Shown: piece after piece, positions 15,271 through 23,002 of the stretch
Position numbering within the stretch: position 1 is the stretch's first letter
How the letters are laid out: each line of letters begins with the position of its first letter
From: Vibrio sp. ED004
GTDB lineage: Bacteria > Pseudomonadota > Gammaproteobacteria > Enterobacterales > Vibrionaceae
Reading direction: 5' to 3'
DNA: 64,000 nucleotides
Assembly (NCBI RefSeq): GCF_023206395.1
Contig: NZ_CP066150.1
Coordinates: forward strand, 310,001-374,000
The notes under the pieces: model-generated
Databases searched by the model: none
Told to the model about the DNA's origin: nothing
The model's input: only the letters and a program-made list of their open reading frames with translations
Made by a program: the position numbers and the translations under genes

Positions 15271-17721
15271 ATGAAAAAAACTATATTGTCTCTATTGATT
15301 TCAGGTTCAGTAGTGTCCCCAATGGCGTTAGCAATGGCTCCGAATACCGATCTAAATTTAATGCCGTATCCACAGACCGTCGAGCTACAAGCTGGGCAAG
15401 TTAAGGTTGACGGTAACTTCAAGGTTTACATCAAAGGCTTTAACTCTGATCGCGTTGAGTACACCGCAAAACGCTTTGTCGACCGCCTTGAGCGCCAAAC
15501 TGGCGTACCGATTTTAAACTGGCAGGTTGATAGTGCAGACGAAGCGAACCTGATCATTGATATCGACGCGGCACCAAAGTCTGAAGTACAGAACATCGAC
15601 TCTGTAGAGTCCTACAAGATTACCACTCAGGGTGAGCAAATCACGCTGAGCGCACCAAGCCCATATGGCGCTATCCACGGCATCGAAACCCTTTTACAGC
15701 TCGTCGAAACGACAGCGACTGGCTACCGTATTCCTGCCGTAACAATTGTCGATGAGCCTCGTTTCCGTTGGCGTGGTGTCTCTTATGATACCTCGCGTCA
15801 TTTCATTGAATTCGATGTGCTGATTCGTCAGTTAGATGCGATGGCATCGGCGAAGATGAACGTTTTCCATTGGCACTTCTGGGACGACCAAGGTATTCGT
15901 ATTCAAACGGAATCTTGGCCGCGTCTGTGGTCTGAAACTGCCGACGGTAACTACTACACCAAAGACCAAGTTCGTTACCTAGTCGAGTATGCTCGTAACC
16001 TTGGTATTCGTGTGATTCCTGAAGTCTCCTTGCCGGGTCACTCTTCTGCTGTGGCGCATGCTTACCCACACTTGATGTCGGGTGGTGAAGGTCAAAGCTA
16101 CGAACAAGAACGTGGTTGGGGCGTATTTGAGCCACTGATGGATCCACTTAATCCTGAGCTCTATGAAATGCTGGGCGATGTGTTCGACGAAGTGACAGAA
16201 CTATTCCCAGATGAGTACTTCCACATTGGTGGCGATGAGCCGAACTATGCGCAATGGAAAAACAGCGAAAAGCACCAAGAATTCATTGAAGAGAACAATA
16301 TTGATGGTGAGCGCGGCCTGCAGTCTTACCTCAACGTAAAAGTTGAAAAGATGCTGGAAGAACGCGGCAAGAAGATGACGGGTTGGGATGAGATTTGGCA
16401 TAAAGATCTGCCAACTTCTATCGTGATTCAGAGCTGGCAAGGACACGACAGCATTGGTCGTGCGGCGAAAGAGGGCTACCCAGGTATTCTGTCTACGGGT
16501 TATTACCTAGACCAACCTCAGCCAACCAGTTACCACTATCGTAATGATCCAATGCCAACTGGCATCACGGTTGACGACAAGCTTCACAGCGGTGAGAAGT
16601 TTGTGACTTACCAATGGCAAAAGCCTCGTTCTAAAGGCAGCCCACGTAAGGGAACACTGACTATCATTGAAGCGAAAGACGGTACTTTCCGCGCGTTCAG
16701 TGATTACAACGGCAAGTCTCGTGAAGAGATCTACATCCTTGATTATGTGCCGGGTAAAACCTTTGTTGGCCACTTCGATAACTTCATGTCGTACACCGAG
16801 TTCAACCTTAACCTCAATCCAAATGGGTTTGCGGAAGGCAGCTATCAGTTAATTGGTAACGTGCGCTGGCCAACCACAGGTGAAGTGATTGCGAGCAGCG
16901 ATGTTGAAGGCAGCGTGATCCCTGAGCCAAATGGTGGTTACCCTGCGGAGCTAACCGACAAAGAAAAAGAGCTTATTTTAGGCGGCGAGATCACCATGTG
17001 GCTAGAGAACAAAGACAGCCTCACGGTAGAAAATTACTTATGGCCACGCAGCTATGCAATTGCAGAGCGTTTCTGGTCGGATGCTGAACTGACTGATGAA
17101 CGAAGCATGTATAAGCGCATGAAAGCGATGGATACATGGTCGGAAGTGTCGGTTGGATTACGTCACCACGCCGATGCTGACATGTTGTTGAAGCGCATTG
17201 CAAAAGGCCAAGATATTCACGACCTGCGCGTGCTAGCGAAGTACACCGAGCCAGCACAGTATTATGCTCGTAACTGGGAGAAGTGGAATTCCACCGAACC
17301 TAAGGGCACCTTGTACAGCCAATACGAGCGCCTAAACCGCTTCGTGGATGCGCTGCCTGTGGAAAGCTACGCGGTGTATGAGATGCAAGACTTGGTCAAC
17401 GAAGTGGCGACAGGCAATCAACAAGCGCTTGAGCAACTTGCAGATCATTATCAACAAGCAAAATCGGCTGCACTAGCAGCGGAAACTGTCTTTGCGGGTA
17501 GCGTATCTTCGGTAGAGACGGTTGTGGTTGCTGAGAAAACCGTCGAAGTTGCAGATTTAGCATTAACCTTAATTGCTAAAGCGCAAGCTGGCGAGAAGGT
17601 AAGAGAAGCCGATGTGAACGCTTATCAAGCGATTCTGTCTGATTCAGCGAAAATCTACGATGAATCGATCATCGCGATTGTGCGCCCAACAGAACTATTG
17701 TTGAAGCAGTTAGCTGAGTAA
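15271..17721 (+). CDS. Exported beta-N-acetylhexosaminidase, GH20
   Basis: 816 residues with a signal peptide (KKTILSLLISGSVVSPMALA), so periplasmic or exported. A GH20b N-domain (about 30-155) precedes the TIM barrel: RFRWRGVSYDTSRHFIEFDVL, MNVFHWHFWDDQG, VIPEVSLPGHSSA, and FHIGGDEPNYAQW with the catalytic Asp-Glu pair near residues 322-323. WLENKDSLTVENYLWPRSYAIAERFW ends the barrel. A ~150-residue insert with Trp/Gly-rich beta segments (about 430-560) and a helical C-terminal region make it longer than the usual enzyme. In the cluster it should release terminal sugars, including GlcNAc-1-acid, from oxidised chitooligosaccharides in the periplasm. Confidence 0.88.
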   Translation: MKKTILSLLISGSVVSPMALAMAPNTDLNLMPYPQTVELQAGQVKVDGNFKVYIKGFNSDRVEYTAKRFVDRLERQTGVPILNWQVDSADEANLIIDIDAAPKSEVQNIDSVESYKITTQGEQITLSAPSPYGAIHGIETLLQLVETTATGYRIPAVTIVDEPRFRWRGVSYDTSRHFIEFDVLIRQLDAMASAKMNVFHWHFWDDQGIRIQTESWPRLWSETADGNYYTKDQVRYLVEYARNLGIRVIPEVSLPGHSSAVAHAYPHLMSGGEGQSYEQERGWGVFEPLMDPLNPELYEMLGDVFDEVTELFPDEYFHIGGDEPNYAQWKNSEKHQEFIEENNIDGERGLQSYLNVKVEKMLEERGKKMTGWDEIWHKDLPTSIVIQSWQGHDSIGRAAKEGYPGILSTGYYLDQPQPTSYHYRNDPMPTGITVDDKLHSGEKFVTYQWQKPRSKGSPRKGTLTIIEAKDGTFRAFSDYNGKSREEIYILDYVPGKTFVGHFDNFMSYTEFNLNLNPNGFAEGSYQLIGNVRWPTTGEVIASSDVEGSVIPEPNGGYPAELTDKEKELILGGEITMWLENKDSLTVENYLWPRSYAIAERFWSDAELTDERSMYKRMKAMDTWSEVSVGLRHHADADMLLKRIAKGQDIHDLRVLAKYTEPAQYYARNWEKWNSTEPKGTLYSQYERLNRFVDALPVESYAVYEMQDLVNEVATGNQQALEQLADHYQQAKSAALAAETVFAGSVSSVETVVVAEKTVEVADLALTLIAKAQAGEKVREADVNAYQAILSDSAKIYDESIIAIVRPTELLLKQLAE

Positions 17722-17766
17722 GTCGTTAACGGATTAGCTGATAAGTCACACGCCAATCAGTGAATC

Positions 17767-17796
17767 AAAACCGCCCTCTGTGGGCGGTTTTTTAGT
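17767..17796 (+). terminator. Terminator of the GH20 gene
   Basis: AACCGCCC-TCTGT-GGGCGGTTTTTT is a classical GC stem with a T run, 46 bp after the stop codon. It closes the catabolic cluster. Confidence 0.93.
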
Positions 17797-17841
17797 TTTA
17801 GTGACTCAATAGAATGGGGTGCTTAAGCTCAATGTAAGTAA

Positions 17842-19905
17842 TTACTTACTATCGACATTCTTCAGCGTTAACGTAAATGTCATGCCTTGGTCTGAATTAT
17901 TCTTCGCAATTAGGGTACCTTGCATATCACGCACGTTGTTTGCCGTGATAGCCAACCCGAGTCCTAAGCCTTCCCCCATTTTTTTGTTGGTGTGAAACGG
18001 TTCGAAAATGGTTTCGAGTTGATCTTCAGACACACCACAACCGTTATCTTGAACCTTGATGACCACGCGTTGTTGCTCGGTATGAGCGCTGATAACAATG
18101 GTCGCTGGTTTCTGATTCTGCGTGGCATCGACAGCGTTTCTAAGCAGGTTACCAAGCACTTGTCTAAGTCGCGCCTCTTCTCCCATTACCATCGAAATAT
18201 TGGAAGCGACACGCACGCGGATATCGACGTTTTCCAATTCGGCTTGATGAATACGCAGGGTTTCTTGCAGCGCGTCTGTCAGTGAAACTGGGTAAGGCTT
18301 TTCCAGTCTTTGGAAGGCGAACGACTTCAATTGGCTGGTCATGTTAGCCATTCTGTCGATTAGGCTCATGACTAAGTCCATGTTCGCTTTCAACATCTTA
18401 GTCTCACCCCTTTCCATCAGTAGCTGGTTGCTTGAAAGCAGGGTTTTTAGGCCAGTAAGCGGCTGATTGAGTTCATGAGTAATCGCACTCGACATACGAC
18501 CTAATGCGGCAAGTTTGCTTGATTCAACCAACTCTCGCTGCGCATCTTTTAGATCTTGTGTTCGCTCTTCTACGCGCAGTTGAAGTGTTTTATTGGCTTC
18601 CTGAACTGCAATCTCTGCTTTCTTACGTTTACTGATATCAATCACGGTACACAGGTAATAGGTCGTGGCATGCCAAGGAAAGGCGCTAATAGAGAACAAT
18701 ACTGGGAAATAGCTGCCATCACTGCGTCTTGCCATGGTTTCAACGCTGGTGATCTCGGCCAGTTCTTGGTGTTGCTCTAAGTTCTTGAGTAGCTGCAACG
18801 TGGTTGAATTCGGATTGCCCGCTTCAAATAACTGCCACGCCTTAATGTTGTTGATCATCGAATCGGACAGGCAGAAGTAGTTCTTCGCCATCAAGTTAAT
18901 GTCGTGGATATGACCGTGCTTATCGATCAGTACAAGTCCAACGTGGGTCTTGTTTATCATTCCTGATAGGCGCTTTTCCGACTCTTCGATTAGCTTTTGG
19001 ATTCGCAGATTACTGAGTTTTTTCTGGCGTCTTTGATAAAGAATCACTAGCAATAGCATGACGAAAAGACAAGCCACCGCTACGCTCCAGCTGATCCAAC
19101 TCGTGGTTTGGTTGAGGCTGGTTAATGGCGTTAGGTAGGTTAATCGCCAGTTGAGATCGTCTAACTTGATCGACTGAATCAGATAGTCTTTACCTTGCAG
19201 TCGCCACACGCGAATGTGGGTTTGGTCATACAACTCACGCTTTGTGGCTGTCGGCTGAGAGTTGAAGTTGTCATTGAACCAGTCGGCACTCAGCTTGTTG
19301 TCGCTGGAGAGAAAGAACTGGTCACGAGGGTTCTGGAACAGTATCGCTTCACCATCGGCAAACCATTGATCGGTTAACAATGACAAATCGATTTGTACTG
19401 CGACAATACCGACTACATCAGAGGCTCGATAAACGGGTGCGGCAATGAAGTAATCGGGCGTCACGCCTTTGTTTTTTGTCACCAGCGAAATCGCACCACC
19501 TTGCTGGTGAATCTTAGAAACAATCGTGCTGGCGTTTTTATTGCTCAGTTTGCTTCTTTCGACACTCGATACCAACAAGTCCCCTTCGCCAGAAAGCAGA
19601 TACCAACCCTTGGTATTAGCGGCTTTATCCAATTGAATCAGTTGTTTCTTGATGCGTTTTTCAAGGCGGTCTTCACCATCGATAAAACGCACCGTGGTTT
19701 CATCATTGGTGACTAGGTAGGGCAGATAGTAGAAACGTTTAAGGGTTCGCCTTGCTTCGGCAATGTAACCAAGGAAGCGCTGTTCGGCATAGCGTTGGGC
19801 TTGCTCAAGCTTCCACTGGCTGATGCCATTCTTGGTGGTGACCTGCACCAAACCAATCAATAAACAGGCACACAGGAATAACCAATATCGATTTTTGTTA
19901 ATCAT
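17842..19905 (-). CDS. DctB-like membrane sensor histidine kinase
   Basis: 687 residues. A first transmembrane helix (YWLFLCACLLIGLVQVTT), a periplasmic double-Cache-type domain of ~250 residues (GWYLLSGEGDLLVSS and DYFIAAPVYRASDVVGIVAVQIDLS), and a second helix (WSVAVACLFVMLLLVILYQRR). Then a PAS domain (LSGMINKTHVGLVLIDKHGHIHDIN), a coiled linker, HisKA with SAITHELNQPLTGLK (phospho-His near residue 477), and HATPase_c (NLLRNAVDA, VQDNGCGV, GEGLGLGLAI). The architecture matches DctB-type sensors of extracellular dicarboxylates. It is divergent from a sigma-54 activator at 20114, its likely partner, with the TRAP transporter and LhgO beyond. Confidence 0.85.
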   Translation of the reverse strand: MINKNRYWLFLCACLLIGLVQVTTKNGISQWKLEQAQRYAEQRFLGYIAEARRTLKRFYYLPYLVTNDETTVRFIDGEDRLEKRIKKQLIQLDKAANTKGWYLLSGEGDLLVSSVERSKLSNKNASTIVSKIHQQGGAISLVTKNKGVTPDYFIAAPVYRASDVVGIVAVQIDLSLLTDQWFADGEAILFQNPRDQFFLSSDNKLSADWFNDNFNSQPTATKRELYDQTHIRVWRLQGKDYLIQSIKLDDLNWRLTYLTPLTSLNQTTSWISWSVAVACLFVMLLLVILYQRRQKKLSNLRIQKLIEESEKRLSGMINKTHVGLVLIDKHGHIHDINLMAKNYFCLSDSMINNIKAWQLFEAGNPNSTTLQLLKNLEQHQELAEITSVETMARRSDGSYFPVLFSISAFPWHATTYYLCTVIDISKRKKAEIAVQEANKTLQLRVEERTQDLKDAQRELVESSKLAALGRMSSAITHELNQPLTGLKTLLSSNQLLMERGETKMLKANMDLVMSLIDRMANMTSQLKSFAFQRLEKPYPVSLTDALQETLRIHQAELENVDIRVRVASNISMVMGEEARLRQVLGNLLRNAVDATQNQKPATIVISAHTEQQRVVIKVQDNGCGVSEDQLETIFEPFHTNKKMGEGLGLGLAITANNVRDMQGTLIAKNNSDQGMTFTLTLKNVDSK

Positions 19906-20113
19906 GCTTGATTAAATCCTTTTAAAATTATTGAGTTGAAAAGCTGCGTTTTATTACCACATGGAAGGTTGAATCTGGAACAAATTGAAGCTAGCAAACA
20001 TTATAAAACTGTTAAAGGAGTGTTATTCAAAGTGGGAGCTAGCTCCTTTTAGTCTGCGGCTTTTTTACATACCGTGGTCGATATTATTTAGGTGTAAGCG
20101 ATGGGAAGAGATC

Positions 20114-21457
20114 ATGCAACGTATTGCTTTGATTGAAGATGACGCAATTGTGCGTCAAGCAACCAGCCAATGGTTGCAGTTGGCAGGCTTCGATGTCACC
20201 GCTTTTGAGATTGGACAAGACGCGTTAGATGCGGTCGTGGAAGGTGATTTTCAGACCATCATTAGCGATGTGCGCTTACCTGATATTGATGGTGTTGAAC
20301 TGTTAAGTCGCTTTAAAGATTTGGTGCCAGAAGTACCTGTTATCTTGATCACCGGACATGGTGATGTCGATATGGCCGTTAAGGCATTACAGCAAGGCGC
20401 GTATGATTTTATAGAAAAGCCGTTCGATCCAGAGCGTTTGTCTCAAACGGTATCGGAAGCGGTAGATAAACATCAAAGTGGTCAAGATAGGATAAATCGT
20501 CAAAGCTATTTGGATAACCTGAAGGGCATTGAACAAGTTCTGATTGGCCGCAGCAAAGTGATGTGTGCATTACGAGAACAAATACAAAAAGTCGCTTCCA
20601 TTGATACCAACGTGATCATTTATGGTGAAACTGGCTGTGGGAAAGAGCTCGTTGCCTCTTGTTTACATAAATTTAGTCAGCGTAAACCTCATCCTTTTGT
20701 GCCACTAAACTGTGGTGCGATTCCAGAGAATCTATTTGAAAGCGAGCTGTTTGGTCATGAAGCCGGGGCATTTACTGGTGCTGCCAAGCGACGAATTGGT
20801 AAGCTTGAATTTGCCGACAAAGGTACGGTCTTTCTTGACGAAATAGAAAGTATGCCGTTGTCGATGCAAGTCAAAGTGCTACGTACTTTACAAGACAATG
20901 TTGTTGAGCGTGTCGGTGGTAATCAACAGCAACATGTTGATTTAAGAATAGTTTCAGCTTCGAAATGCGACCTTTTAAATCATCCGGACTTTCGCCAAGA
21001 TCTTTTCTATCGTTTGAACGTTGCTCAACTGCATTTACCTCCCCTTAGTGAACGAGAAGACGATGCTCTTATCCTTTTTGAACACTTCACTCAAGAAGCG
21101 AACAGCGAAACCCGAGCGGCCAGTGAAGCCGATCGCTATGCCTTGTTGTCGTATGCATGGCCGGGCAATGTGCGTGAACTGCGCAATGTTGCGATTCGTT
21201 TTGCGCTGGATGAAAGCCAGACCGTTGGTGATATTTTGGCGTGTCGTCCTAATTCTGTCACAGAGTCTACAACGGCAGGCATCCCGTTGGCGGTTCAAGT
21301 GCAGAGCTTTGAACGGAAAGTGATTCATGATGCGCTAGCGCGGTATCAGGGACGCATCAATGACGTGATGCAAGACTTGGATTTACCTCGTCGAACATTG
21401 AACCAAAAGATGGTGCGTTATGGGTTGAATCGAAGTGACTACGTCGATTCTCAATGA
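20114..21457 (+). CDS. DctD-like sigma-54-dependent response regulator
   Basis: 447 residues from the ATG at 20114, chosen over an in-frame upstream start because MQRIALIEDDAIVRQ begins the receiver domain directly and GGAAGAG precedes it. Receiver Asp in TIISDVRLPDIDG near residue 53. The AAA+ domain has Walker A GETGCGKE (near 172), the sigma-54-contacting GAFTGA loop (near 218), and Walker B GTVFLDEIE. The C-terminal Fis-type HTH is RINDVMQDLDLPRRTLNQKMVRYGL. It should activate the sigma-54 promoter at 21701-21717. Confidence 0.92.
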   Translation: MQRIALIEDDAIVRQATSQWLQLAGFDVTAFEIGQDALDAVVEGDFQTIISDVRLPDIDGVELLSRFKDLVPEVPVILITGHGDVDMAVKALQQGAYDFIEKPFDPERLSQTVSEAVDKHQSGQDRINRQSYLDNLKGIEQVLIGRSKVMCALREQIQKVASIDTNVIIYGETGCGKELVASCLHKFSQRKPHPFVPLNCGAIPENLFESELFGHEAGAFTGAAKRRIGKLEFADKGTVFLDEIESMPLSMQVKVLRTLQDNVVERVGGNQQQHVDLRIVSASKCDLLNHPDFRQDLFYRLNVAQLHLPPLSEREDDALILFEHFTQEANSETRAASEADRYALLSYAWPGNVRELRNVAIRFALDESQTVGDILACRPNSVTESTTAGIPLAVQVQSFERKVIHDALARYQGRINDVMQDLDLPRRTLNQKMVRYGLNRSDYVDSQ

Positions 21458-21599
21458 TCGGTTTGACAGTCGTGTTTATTGGATATTGATGAGCAATAAA
21501 TGGCTCATCGTATATTTATCACTTTATAAACATTGATCACATAAATATAACATGATGTGACCTGACTACCTTTAAGGGGATGTTAACTGCGGCTTTGGA

Positions 21600-21653
21600 T
21601 AAGCAAAAAATAGCTTACTCATTAGTAATGAAATAAGCAAAAAATGGCTTACT
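21600..21653 (+). promoter_or_regulatory. Pair of upstream activator repeats
   Basis: TAAGCAAAAAATAGCTTACT (21600-21619) and TAAGCAAAAAATGGCTTACT (21634-21653) differ at one base. Each is itself an inverted repeat (TAAGC...GCTTA). Start-to-start spacing is 34 bp, about three helical turns, and the second ends 47 bp before the -24 element. This is the usual arrangement of enhancer sites for a sigma-54 activator, here the DctD-like regulator. Confidence 0.75.
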
Positions 21654-21700
21654 TTAGGTGGCTTTTAAAATAAATTATAATAAAAACAGTAGTTTAAAAA

Positions 21701-21717
21701 TTGGCATTGTGCTTGCT
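21701..21717 (+). promoter_or_regulatory. Sigma-54 (-24/-12) promoter of the TAXI-TRAP operon
   Basis: TTGGCATTGTGCTTGCT fits TTGGCACG-N4-TTGCW with correct GG-to-GC spacing (two mismatches in the less conserved CG). It lies about 60 bp before the solute-binding-protein ATG, directly beyond an RpoN activator gene. Confidence 0.85.
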
Positions 21718-21775
21718 ATCTAGTGATTTTTGTTAACAAAAATATAACGTGAATAACCCTACATGGAGAGTAACA

Positions 21776-22789
21776 ATGAAATACAACAAGCTAGTTAAAA
21801 CTTTAGCGATAGCAATGGCTTCTCTTGGCCTTATCAGTAATGCGTCAGCTGAAGAAGATCGCAGCTATATTTTAGCGACGGCCTCAACGGGTGGTACTTA
21901 CTATCCGGTAGGTGTGGCCTTAGCGACATTGAGTAAAGTTAAGCTTGCGCCTAAGCAGCACTTTTCTTTAGCGGCTATTAGCTCTGCGGGCTCGGGTGAG
22001 AACGTAAAGTTGTTGAACGAGAACGAAGCTCAGTTCGCCATTCTACAAGGTTTGTATGGTGCTTGGGCTTGGCAGGGTTTGGGGCCATATGAGAAATCTG
22101 GCAGACAAACTCAACTGCGTTCAGTTTCCATGTTATGGCAAAACGTTGAACACTTTATTGTGCGTTCAGATCTAGCAAAAACAGGTACGGTAAGCGATCT
22201 AGAGAACCTAAACGGTAAGAAATTCTCTATCGGTAAGAAGAACTCTGGGACTGAAAACTCAGGTCGTCAAATCATGCAAGGCTTATCCGTGGACCCAGAA
22301 CAATTTAAACTCGCCTTTATGGGTTACGGTGGCAGTGCGAGCGCATTACAAAATGGCACAATTGATGGTATGAACACGCCTGCTGGTGTTCCTGTTGGTG
22401 CGGTGACGCAAGCCTTTGCAGCACTGGGTGAAGACATTCAAATCCTGTCGTTTACCGATGCACAAATCAAACAAGCGAATGGTGATTACAATATTTGGAC
22501 CAAGTATGAGATCCCAGCAAACACTTATCCAGGTGTCGATAAACCAATTACTACGATTGCCCAACCTAACTTCCTAGCGGTTCGTGAAGACATTTCTGAA
22601 GAAGATGTGTATCAACTGACCAAAGCTATCTATGAAAACCTACCTTTCCTACAAGGTATCCACAAAGCAACCAAAGCAATGGCACTTGAGAAAGGGATCG
22701 CAGGCCTTCCTGTTCCGCTTCACCCAGGTGCTGCTCGTTACTATAAAGAAGTGGGTATAGAAATCCCTTCTGAGTTGATCGTCGACTAA
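21776..22789 (+). CDS. TAXI-family TRAP transporter solute-binding protein
   Basis: 337 residues from the ATG at 21776 (GGAGAG upstream; an upstream in-frame start at 21749 would place odd residues before the signal peptide). Signal peptide KLVKTLAIAMASLGLISNASA. TAXI-family features: ILATASTGGTYYPVGVALATL, AISSAGSGENVKLLNENEAQFAILQG, GKKFSIGKKNSGTENSGRQIMQ and GTIDGMNTPAGVPVGAV. It binds a carboxylate-type solute in the periplasm for the permease at 23003. Family substrates include glutamate/2-oxoglutarate-like acids. A sigma-54 promoter precedes it. Confidence 0.88.
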   Translation: MKYNKLVKTLAIAMASLGLISNASAEEDRSYILATASTGGTYYPVGVALATLSKVKLAPKQHFSLAAISSAGSGENVKLLNENEAQFAILQGLYGAWAWQGLGPYEKSGRQTQLRSVSMLWQNVEHFIVRSDLAKTGTVSDLENLNGKKFSIGKKNSGTENSGRQIMQGLSVDPEQFKLAFMGYGGSASALQNGTIDGMNTPAGVPVGAVTQAFAALGEDIQILSFTDAQIKQANGDYNIWTKYEIPANTYPGVDKPITTIAQPNFLAVREDISEEDVYQLTKAIYENLPFLQGIHKATKAMALEKGIAGLPVPLHPGAARYYKEVGIEIPSELIVD

Positions 22790-22866
22790 CCCTTTGTCTT
22801 CGATTAGCCATTTATCTTTAACTCGCTATTTGGCGTGAACTGAATATTCGCGTTAATTAATTGCTT

Positions 22867-22947
22867 GGTGCGTTTTCATCTGTTTCGGCTACTTTGTCTG
22901 ATTTGACCGTCTCCGTCTTGTTCGATTATTTGAAGTGAAAACGCACC
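22867..22947 (+). other. Long-range inverted repeat between TRAP genes
   Basis: GGTGCGTTTTCA (22867-22878) and TGAAAACGCACC (22936-22947) are perfect 12-bp arms around 57 nt. They lie in the gap between the solute-binding-protein and permease genes, where such structures often set the protein ratio by stabilising the upstream message. Confidence 0.5.
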
Positions 22948-23002
22948 ACCTTACTTTATGGATTTTCTCTGCGCGTTTGGCTGTGGAGAGCAGGAGTTTT
23001 CT

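Noticed and set aside
19985..20113. Longer N-terminus for the sigma-54 response regulator
   Set aside because: The 43 extra residues are not receiver-like and the ATG at 20114 has a good RBS.
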